7,124 nucleotides of DNA from Kiritimatiellia bacterium (GTDB lineage: Bacteria; Verrucomicrobiota; Kiritimatiellia; RFP12; UBA3636), in NCBI GenBank assembly GCA_017413145.1, contig JAFPUX010000491.1:1-7124 (forward strand). Reading direction: 5' to 3'. A program made the position numbers and the translations under genes. Positions 1-5,453 of the stretch are shown here, in pieces. Within the stretch, counting starts at the first letter, position 1, and every line of letters starts with the position of its first letter. Below the pieces are notes generated by a model that saw only the letters and a program-made list of their open reading frames with translations, was not told where the DNA came from and did no database searches.

Positions 1-375
1 CGGCCCCGCCCGACCGCGCTCATGTGCAGCTGCGACGCCGTCGCGCGTCACGCGATCCGCGCGCTCGCGGAGCGCGGCGTCGCGGTCCCGCGCGCGATGA
101 GCGTGACGGGCTTCGACGACGACCCGATCGCCGAATGGACCTCCCCGGCTCTCACGACCGTCCGCCAGGACTTCGCCGAGATGGGCCGCCGCGCGCTCGC
201 GCTTCTCGCGGAGCGCCTCGTGGCGGGGTCCGCACCCCGCCACGAAGCCGTTCCCGTCGCGCTCGTCCGGCGCGAATCCGTCGCCCCGCCGCCACGCCAC
301 CGCGTCGCGGCGTGCCGTGTGGCGGCTCCCGCCGCCTCCCGGCGGTTGAAAGAATTGAAACGGTTGAAAAGTTGA
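1..375 (+). CDS. LacI-family transcriptional regulator, C-terminal part (5' truncated by window)
   Basis: This is the end of a sugar-responsive LacI/GalR-type repressor; the DNA-binding helix-turn-helix and most of the effector domain lie before the window. The reading frame is open from base 1, so the ATG at 22 is internal. The visible part matches the last stretch of the periplasmic-binding-protein-like effector domain: a segment like CSCDAVARHAIRALAERG, then VPRAMSVTGFDDDPIAEW, then SPALTTVRQDFAEMGRRA and a terminal LVRRESVAPP, the usual order of motifs in this family. After the normal family end the frame continues about 30 residues, and the last ten (RLKELKRLKS) are encoded by the left arm of the 9-nt repeat structure. 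Family knowledge suggests it represses neighbouring carbohydrate genes. The ligand and operator cannot be seen here. Confidence 0.9.
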   Translation, partial: RPRPTALMCSCDAVARHAIRALAERGVAVPRAMSVTGFDDDPIAEWTSPALTTVRQDFAEMGRRALALLAERLVAGSAPRHEAVPVALVRRESVAPPPRHRVAACRVAAPAASRRLKELKRLKS

Positions 376-430
376 AATGGTTGAGACCGTTTCTCCTTCA
401 ACCTCTTCAACCCCTTCAACCCCTTCAACC
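344..430. repeat. Imperfect inverted repeat built from about 9-nt GGTTGAA / TTCAACC units
   Basis: The left arm (344-385) is made of variants of GGTTGAAAG spaced 8-9 nt apart. The right arm (396-430) is made of CTTCAACCY units 9 nt apart. The arms are near complements, so a transcript could fold into a long imperfect hairpin with a loop near 386-395. The left arm contains the stop codon of the LacI-type gene (373-375). The right arm runs into further 9-nt units that reach the next start codon. There is no T-tract after the stem, so a simple intrinsic terminator is not supported. A regulatory or attenuating role is possible but is inference. Confidence 0.75.
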
Positions 431-449
431 ATCCCGACCATCCCGACCA
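396..449 (+). repeat. Six tandem 9-nt units ending on the A of the start codon
   Basis: Six consecutive 9-mers are in perfect register: CTTCAACCT, CTTCAACCC twice, CTTCAACCA, then TCCCGACCA twice. The final A is the A of the ATG at 449. There is no Shine-Dalgarno sequence; the whole leader is pyrimidine-rich. The unit length is a multiple of three, so gain or loss of units would not disturb any upstream in-frame start. Confidence 0.85.
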
Positions 450-2548
450 TGAAGACCATCAAGACCACGCTCCTTCTCCTCGCCGCGCTCCCGCTCGCCG
501 CCCATGCCGGAACCGGTTGGAACACCAATGACGGCGGCGCCTTGCAGTTCCTCGACCCCGCGAACTGGAACGAAGGCGACGTGAACGGCGTCTTCCCAGC
601 GGGGTGGACCCCCGCCGCGGCGCTCAACCTGCGATTTACTAACGACTGGACGGGGTCGTTCTCGTTTCTTGGAAGCATCGCCAAGGATACCACGTTCTAC
701 GGACGAAAAGAAAACGACTCCGGGGCGCAGAACCGCACGATCACCCTGGAAGGCGATCTTCTCGTCCAGCCCTCCGCCTCCGCGGGGAAGCTCGTCTTCG
801 ACGCAACGGTCGGCTTCGACCTCGGCGGAGAAACGCGGTCGTTCCTCTGCTACGCCCCATCGACGGCGGACAAATTCCGCGTATCCGGCCCGATCGCCAA
901 CGGAAACCTCGTCCTCGGCGGCAATGGCGCCGGCATGACGCTCGTCGGCAACGCCTCTGTCGGAGGAGACGTTCTTGTCGGGGAAAACTCCTCGCTGGTC
1001 GTCAACTGGGCGACGAGCACTGCGGCCGTCCGTCGGACGGAGGACCTCGAGCTGCACCGCGCGACTTTCTCCGTGAGCGCCTACCAGCGGAACAACACCT
1101 TCGAGACGGGAACGCTTCGCGTCTCCGGCGAGGACGCCGCAGGCGTGTCGCTCGTCACGATCGCGCACAACAACTATGTCGGAACGCTCCGCGCCGATTC
1201 GCTCGAGATCGCCGACGGCGGCACGCTGGCCGTCATGGCGAACGACCTCGGCGCCGCGACAGACGCGGCCGCGACGACGCGCCTGATGTTCGTCGAGGCC
1301 CCCGCCCTCGCGGGCGACGCCGGCGCGGCCGGAACGCCGGGCGTCGCGGTGCTTCCCGGCGTCGTGGTCGGAACGGCGGCCAACGCGCTGCCGACCGGCA
1401 CGATCAACAACAGCGAGAACTACAACGGCCTCTTTCTCGCGACCTATGACGCCGAGCGCGGCGTTCGGCGGCTGTCCGACGACGAAATCGCATTCGGCGT
1501 TTCCGCCACCGAAGCGGTGAACCTTGTCGTCACGAACGGGGCGCCTCTTTCCCTCACGGGCGATGCCGACGTGAATTCTCTCCAGCTTTGGGCGAAGCAC
1601 TACCGCCACGCCGTCCCGGAGATTTCCGGCGACGGAACCTTGACGGTCAAGAGCGGAATGGTCCTCATGACCGTCCCGAAGAACGGAGCCAACCTGAATG
1701 TCTCCGTCGATTTCGGCACGGTGCTGGGCCGGTTCTTCTCCGTCGGCCCCTTCGGCGAGCAGGCCAAGATCCTCAAGCCCGTCCACGGCACGGGCGGCCT
1801 GGTCTTTTCGAAGGGGATGGCGACGTCCTTCGACACGACCGTCCAGCCTTCCTCCAGCGCACGCGGCTTCGCGGTCTCGACCGCCGCGGACTACACCGGT
1901 GACACCTACGTCCAGTGCGTCGTGGAAGTCGGTTCGAACGACTTCCTCCCTCACGGCACCCGCTCCGGCGACACGATCGTGAACGGATGCCTCTCCTTCG
2001 GCTCGATCGCGGTCAACGGGCTGTTCGGCACGGGCGCCGTCCGCGGCACGGCGCTCACGGTCGGCGAGGATGGCTCCGACGGCGACTTCTCCGGGCTCGT
2101 GGCGACGACGCTGAACAAGGCCGGCGCCGGCACCCAGCGCCTTTCCGGCACAGCGACCGGAACGCTCAACGCCAACGCCGGCACGCTGCTCGTGGACGGC
2201 GCCCTCACGGGTTCGGCCAACGTCGCGGACGGCGGCGCCATCGGCGGCGACGGCGAAATCTCCGGAGGCCTGACCTTCTCGGATGGCGGCCTGCTCGCCG
2301 TCGCCATCGCGGACGGCGCCGCACCGTGCCTCGATGTGGCCGGCGCCGTGACGGGGCCGGTCGCCGTTTCGGTCTCGGCAGAAGAAAGGGTCCGCGACGA
2401 CTTCGCGGCCTGCGTCCTGCGCTCCGGCTCGGCGCTCCCCGTGACCTTCCGGTCCGCCACGAAGGGCTACAAGCTCGAGCTCCGCGACGGCGACACCGAA
2501 CTCTGGCTGATCAAGATCCCCGTCACCCTGCTCATCGTGGTGAAGTGA
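449..2548 (+). CDS. Secreted autotransporter-type beta-strand-repeat protein
   Basis: The predicted precursor is 699 residues. It begins with a clear signal peptide, MKTIKTTLLLLAALPLAAHA, probably cleaved after the AHA, so it is exported. I chose ATG 449 rather than the in-frame ATG at 377 because the signal peptide starts there and the upstream codons are repeat-derived (Ser/Thr/Pro). The body is rich in Gly, Ala, Thr, Val and Asp with short beta strands. Around residues 555-630 it has the pattern of passenger-associated beta-strand repeats: LNKAGAGTQRLSG, NANAGTLLVDGALTGSA, VADGGAIGGDGEISGG. This predicts a beta-helix passenger-like fold. No C-terminal outer-membrane barrel or PEP-CTERM sorting signal is visible; the chain ends WLIKIPVTLLIVVK. 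Ligand and anchoring are unknown. A surface or adhesive role near polysaccharide genes is inference. Confidence 0.8.
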   Translation: MKTIKTTLLLLAALPLAAHAGTGWNTNDGGALQFLDPANWNEGDVNGVFPAGWTPAAALNLRFTNDWTGSFSFLGSIAKDTTFYGRKENDSGAQNRTITLEGDLLVQPSASAGKLVFDATVGFDLGGETRSFLCYAPSTADKFRVSGPIANGNLVLGGNGAGMTLVGNASVGGDVLVGENSSLVVNWATSTAAVRRTEDLELHRATFSVSAYQRNNTFETGTLRVSGEDAAGVSLVTIAHNNYVGTLRADSLEIADGGTLAVMANDLGAATDAAATTRLMFVEAPALAGDAGAAGTPGVAVLPGVVVGTAANALPTGTINNSENYNGLFLATYDAERGVRRLSDDEIAFGVSATEAVNLVVTNGAPLSLTGDADVNSLQLWAKHYRHAVPEISGDGTLTVKSGMVLMTVPKNGANLNVSVDFGTVLGRFFSVGPFGEQAKILKPVHGTGGLVFSKGMATSFDTTVQPSSSARGFAVSTAADYTGDTYVQCVVEVGSNDFLPHGTRSGDTIVNGCLSFGSIAVNGLFGTGAVRGTALTVGEDGSDGDFSGLVATTLNKAGAGTQRLSGTATGTLNANAGTLLVDGALTGSANVADGGAIGGDGEISGGLTFSDGGLLAVAIADGAAPCLDVAGAVTGPVAVSVSAEERVRDDFAACVLRSGSALPVTFRSATKGYKLELRDGDTELWLIKIPVTLLIVVK

Positions 2549-2587
2549 CTCCGGGCTGAAGCCCGGAGCACAGAACCGGCTTCGCGG
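2549..2587 (-). repeat. REP element copy A (reverse orientation)
   Basis: A palindrome, CTCCGGGCTGAAGCCCGGAG at 2549-2568, begins directly after the stop codon of the upstream gene. It is followed by CACAGAACCGGCTTCGCGG, the reverse complement of the head found in copies B, D and G. The stem is 8-9 bp. The hairpin may also shield or end the upstream transcript, but no T-tract follows. Confidence 0.9.
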
Positions 2588-2641
2588 CGACCAGCCTTCT
2601 TTCTCTCTCCTCATGGATAAACCCTCGCCCGCCCCGCCCAC

Positions 2642-2680
2642 CCGCGAAGCCGGTTCTGTGCCCGGAGCTTCAGCTCCGGG
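2642..2680 (+). repeat. REP element copy B
   Basis: A 39-nt copy: the 20-nt head CCGCGAAGCCGGTTCTGTGC leads into the palindrome CCCGGAGCTTCAGCTCCGGG (2661-2680). It is identical to copy D over 39 nt. Confidence 0.92.
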
Positions 2681-2685
2681 ATTTG

Positions 2686-2719
2686 AAGTCTGTCCCGTGC
2701 CCGGAGCTCATGCTCCGCG
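2686..2719 (+). repeat. REP element copy C (degenerate)
   Basis: A weaker copy with a diverged head (GAAGTCTGTCCCGTGC) and a shorter 6-bp stem, CGGAGC TCAT GCTCCG (2702-2717). It is joined to copy D by GCGTTG. The C-D pair closely resembles the F-G pair beyond the transposase gene. Confidence 0.8.
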
Positions 2720-2722
2720 TTG

Positions 2723-2761
2723 CCGCGAAGCCGGTTCTGTGCCCGGAGCTTCAGCTCCGGG
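2723..2761 (+). repeat. REP element copy D
   Basis: The 39 nt are identical to copy B, with the palindrome at 2742-2761. It lies 43 nt before the preferred start of the transposase gene. Confidence 0.92.
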
Positions 2762-2804
2762 CTCCCCCGCCGCATCCTCCCCGCGCCTCCCCACGATCCC
2801 TTCC

Positions 2805-3764
2805 ATGCTCCGCCGCTGCCGCGGCTGGGACTACCGCGGCCGGGGCATCTACATGGTCACGCTCACGCTCCGCGACCGCTCCCGGCCGCTGCTCGGCCGG
2901 CTCGTGACCGATAGCGACGGCGGGGGCGATCCCGAGAAAGTCCGCGCCCGTATCGAGCCGACCGACCTTGGCTCTATGGTCGAGGCTCTTTGGGCTGATC
3001 TTTCCTCGCTCGCGCCGCAGGCGAAGTCGCTCGCCTGCCAGATCATGCCCGACCATTTCCACGGCATCCTCTTCGTGCGGAAGCCCATGCCGCGCCCGCT
3101 CGGCAACCTGGTTGCGGCCTTCAAGGCCGGGTGCACCAAGGCGGCCGGCGCTTCGCTCTGGAGCCCCGGCTTCCAGGACACGATCCTCTTCGGCGAAGGC
3201 CAGCTCGACCGCATGTTCGCCTACGTGCGCGACAATCCGCGCCGCCTTGCGGTGAAGCGGCTTCATCCGGATTTCTTCCAGATTCGCCGACCGCTCGATC
3301 TGCCCGGCTGGCCGGGGTTGGAAGCCGTCGGGAACCCTTTTCTCCTCGATCGGCCGAACCTGCTCCAGGTCCAGTGCTCGCGGCGGATCGCGCCAGAGGC
3401 GCTTGCAGAAAAGAAGGAGGAGCTTCTTGCGGCCGCGCGACACGGTGCGGTGCTGGTGAGCCCCTGCATCAGCCCGGGCGAGAAAGAGATCGCCGCGGCC
3501 GCTTTCGCGGAAGGGCTTCCGCTTGTCGCGATCCTCGAGAACGGATTCGCTCCACTTTACAAACCTTCTGGAAAACGCTTCGACGCCTGCGCCGCCGGGC
3601 TGCTGCTGCTCCTCGCGCCCTGGCCGCACCACACCGACCGCCGGCCAATCAGCCGCGCGCAGTGCCTGGCGCTCAACCGCCTTGCGGAGGAGGTGTGCCT
3701 CCGGGCGGGGAGGCTCCGGGCTGAAGCCCGGAGCACAGGACCGTATTCCCCATTGGAACCATAG
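2805..3764 (+). CDS. REP-associated tyrosine transposase (RAYT, Y1/HUH family) with C-terminal extension
   Basis: The product is 319 residues from ATG 2805. An in-frame ATG at 2613 would add 64 residues translated from REP copies B-D, so I prefer 2805, where the family-like start MLRRCRGWDYRGRGIYMVTLT begins. Key residues are the metal-binding HUH motif H84-F-H86 within IMPDHFHGILFV, and the candidate nucleophile Tyr140 in AYVRDNPRR. Family knowledge: these single-strand nucleases act on REP hairpins, and copies of a REP flank the gene here. After the catalytic domain (about 1-165), residues about 190-305 form an extra domain with VLVSPCISPGEKEIA, PLVAILENGF and KPSGKRFDACAAG, resembling a Rossmann/DprA-like fold; that resemblance is inference. 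The last 17 or so residues are encoded by REP copy E. No Shine-Dalgarno is seen. The frame is intact, so the protein may be active. Confidence 0.88.
   Translation: MLRRCRGWDYRGRGIYMVTLTLRDRSRPLLGRLVTDSDGGGDPEKVRARIEPTDLGSMVEALWADLSSLAPQAKSLACQIMPDHFHGILFVRKPMPRPLGNLVAAFKAGCTKAAGASLWSPGFQDTILFGEGQLDRMFAYVRDNPRRLAVKRLHPDFFQIRRPLDLPGWPGLEAVGNPFLLDRPNLLQVQCSRRIAPEALAEKKEELLAAARHGAVLVSPCISPGEKEIAAAAFAEGLPLVAILENGFAPLYKPSGKRFDACAAGLLLLLAPWPHHTDRRPISRAQCLALNRLAEEVCLRAGRLRAEARSTGPYSPLEP
3714..3743 (-). repeat. REP element copy E (reverse orientation, inside the transposase 3' end)
   Basis: The palindrome CTCCGGGCTGAAGCCCGGAG (3714-3733) is identical to that of copy A. It is followed by CACAGGACCG and then diverges. 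It lies inside the coding frame, giving the tail RLRAEARSTGP before the stop at 3762-3764. Confidence 0.88.
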
Positions 3765-3778
3765 GCAGAATTCCTCCA

Positions 3779-5410
3779 ATGAACAACCACCCCCACCCTC
3801 AAAGCCGGTCCCGAACCCGGAGCTCGTGCTCCGCGTCGCCGCGAAGCCGGTTCTGTGCTCGGAGCTTCAGCTCCGAGTCCATCCGCCGGAGCTTCAGCTC
3901 CGAGTCCATCCGCCGGAGCTTCAGCTCCGAGCTTCTTGGGCTGCTCCTCTGCGCCGCCCTCTCCGCTTCCGCCGCCAACCTCGTGCCCGAGGACAAGCGC
4001 GACGCGCAGGTGCCGTTCCAAGGCGCCGGGAAGATGGGCATGGTCTACACACCGTGCTTCTTCCCGAAGGACACCGAGGCCGTGCTCTTCACGTGCGAGG
4101 TGAAGACCGAGGGCGTCGAGGCCGGCGCGCAGAAGTGGTTCGACGCGCGCATCCTGACCGACTACGTCGACTCGTCCTGCAAGAAGGTCAAGGGCGGCCC
4201 GGCGATTGGCGGCTGGACCGGCACGCGCGACTGGACGCCCGTCCGCAAGGCGTTCGAAGTGCCGGCCGGCGTCGCGGGCCTCGCGCTCATGCCTGCGCTC
4301 TTCAACGTGAAGGCCGGCGCGTTCGAGGTGCGCAACCTGAGCCTCGAGCCGATCACGGCGGTCGAGGCCGCGCTCGACGGCGTCCCGCGCAGCGAGACGC
4401 TCCCGATCCGCCCCGAGTGGACGACCGCCCCGCTGCAGGCGCGAGGCAACCGGCTCGTCGACGCGAAGACCGGCAAGGAGGTCTGGCTCCAGGGCGCGGC
4501 GGTCCCGTCGCTCGAATGGGGCCCCGGCGGCGACCACATCCTGGAGTCCGTCACGAATCTCGTCGAGAAGTGGAACGTGAACGTCGTGCGACTCGCCGTC
4601 CACTCCAGCTACTGGTTCGGGCGCGGCAAGTGGCAGAACCCGAAGACCGGCGTCGCGAGCTACCGCGGGCTCGTCGACCAGGTCGCCGACTACCTGCAGC
4701 GCCGCGGCAAGTACCTCGTCCTCGACCTGCACGAGTACCGCGCGGCGAAACCGCATCACGCCGCGTTCTGGCTCGATGCCTCGACGCGCTACAAGAACCA
4801 CCCCGGCGTGATCTTCGGCCTCCTCAACGAGCCTCACGACATCTCGTGGGAGGTGTGGCGCAACGGCGGGCTCACGACCGAACAGGGAACCGGCTCCGCG
4901 CCCGCCGAGAACGCCGAGAAGCTCGCCGCGGAGCGGACGATCGGCATGCAGGGGCTCGTGGATGCCGTCCGCTCCACCGGCGCGAAGAACCTCGTCTCCG
5001 CCGGCGGCCTCGACTGGGCGTACACGCTCGACGGCGTCCTGAACGGCTACGCGCTCGACGACGGCAACCTCATGTACGAATCACACTGCTACCCGTGGAA
5101 GAAGGGCTGGAAGAAGGCGTTCCTCGACGTCGCGGAGAAGTATCCGGTCCTGCTGGGCGAAGTGGGCGCGCAGGACAAGCCCATGCCGTGGGAGAACGAG
5201 AAGAGCTTCGTCCCGCCGGAGCAGTGGGTGCCGGACATGCTGGGGATCATCCAGGAGAAGCGCCTCAACTGGACCGCCTGGAGCTTCCACCCCAAGTGCA
5301 GCCCGTGCCTGCTCCTGAACTGGGACTACGAGCCCACGCCCTACTGGGGCGCCCCCGCCCAACGCGCTCTCGCCGGCGAGCGCTTCCCAACTCCGGAACG
5401 TCTCCGCTAG
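3779..5410 (+). CDS. Exported GH5-family glycoside hydrolase with N-terminal beta-sandwich-like domain
   Basis: The precursor is 543 residues. GH5 enzymes hydrolyse beta-1,4-glucans, mannans and related polymers by a retaining mechanism. Visible GH5 marks are R271 in NVVRLAV, H318 in LDLHEY, N350-E351-P352 with E351 as acid/base, H436 and Y438 in SHCYPW, E461 as nucleophile in LLGEVGAQ, and W501 in TAWSFHP. The catalytic barrel spans about 225-535. Residues about 68-190 resemble a carbohydrate-binding jelly-roll domain (W152, AFEVPAG, FEVRNLSLEP), which is inference. A hydrophobic core LLGLLLCAALSASA (52-65) looks like a signal peptide, so the enzyme is probably exported. The preceding 50 residues are Arg/Ser-rich and translated from REP copies; no other ATG lies between 3779 and the core. 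The GH130 neighbour favours mannanase or glucomannanase activity, but the subfamily is not settled. Confidence 0.88.
   Translation: MNNHPHPQSRSRTRSSCSASPRSRFCARSFSSESIRRSFSSESIRRSFSSELLGLLLCAALSASAANLVPEDKRDAQVPFQGAGKMGMVYTPCFFPKDTEAVLFTCEVKTEGVEAGAQKWFDARILTDYVDSSCKKVKGGPAIGGWTGTRDWTPVRKAFEVPAGVAGLALMPALFNVKAGAFEVRNLSLEPITAVEAALDGVPRSETLPIRPEWTTAPLQARGNRLVDAKTGKEVWLQGAAVPSLEWGPGGDHILESVTNLVEKWNVNVVRLAVHSSYWFGRGKWQNPKTGVASYRGLVDQVADYLQRRGKYLVLDLHEYRAAKPHHAAFWLDASTRYKNHPGVIFGLLNEPHDISWEVWRNGGLTTEQGTGSAPAENAEKLAAERTIGMQGLVDAVRSTGAKNLVSAGGLDWAYTLDGVLNGYALDDGNLMYESHCYPWKKGWKKAFLDVAEKYPVLLGEVGAQDKPMPWENEKSFVPPEQWVPDMLGIIQEKRLNWTAWSFHPKCSPCLLLNWDYEPTPYWGAPAQRALAGERFPTPERLR
3801..3835 (+). repeat. 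REP element copy F (degenerate)
   Basis: A copy of the degenerate type with a head like AAAGCCGGTCCCGAAC and the stem CGGAGC TCGT GCTCCG (3818-3833). It is the partner of copy G, in the same arrangement as C-D. It lies within the 5' coding part of the GH5 gene. Confidence 0.8.
3839..3877 (+). repeat. REP element copy G
   Basis: A 39-nt copy with the head CCGCGAAGCCGGTTCTGTGC and the palindrome CTCGGAGCTTCAGCTCCGAG (3858-3877). Compared with copies B and D, the second stem pair is T-A instead of C-G, with both sides changed. It is translated within the GH5 precursor. Confidence 0.9.
3861..3931 (+). repeat. In-frame 27-nt tandem repeats of the REP hairpin, 2.6 copies
   Basis: The unit starts GGAGCTTCAGCTCCGAGTCC and ends ATCCGCC. 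It occurs at 3861-3887 and 3888-3914, then partly at 3915-3931. Each unit is nine codons and encodes SFSSESIRR. The array amplifies the palindromic core of copy G and stops right where the signal-peptide core of the GH5 protein begins. Confidence 0.92.
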
Positions 5411-5413
5411 TCG

Positions 5414-5453
5414 TTCGACCACTCGACCCTTAGACCCTCAGACCCTCAGACCA
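5414..5453 (+). repeat. Five tandem 8-nt units ending on the A of the GH130 start codon
   Basis: The units, in register, are TTCGACCA, CTCGACCC, TTAGACCC, TCAGACCC and TCAGACCA, and the last A is the A of the ATG at 5453. They fill nearly all of the 42-nt gap between the GH5 stop and the GH130 start. No Shine-Dalgarno sequence is present and no complementary left arm was found nearby. Confidence 0.85.

Noticed and set aside
377..448. Start of the secreted protein at ATG 377
   Set aside because: It would place 24 repeat-derived Ser/Thr/Pro residues before a textbook signal peptide that begins at the ATG at 449.
2549..2568. Intrinsic terminator after the secreted protein gene
   Set aside because: The strong hairpin sits right after the stop codon but no T-tract follows, and the same palindrome recurs inside a coding region, so it is annotated as a REP copy only.
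425..2641. Long open frame on the - strand over the secreted beta-strand-repeat gene
   Set aside because: It is composed of Arg/Gly/Ala/Asp-rich low-quality sequence typical of the antisense of a high-GC gene. It has no recognisable domain, while the + strand has a signal peptide and family repeats.
2642..3931. CRISPR array made by the repeated REP sequences
   Set aside because: Copies are palindromic, in both orientations, irregularly spaced and partly tandem without unique spacers of constant length. No cas gene is present and a RAYT lies between them.
3523..5433. Long alternative + frame covering the GH5 gene
   Set aside because: It is Arg-rich without any family motif, whereas the overlapping frame from 3779 has all expected GH5 catalytic residues.
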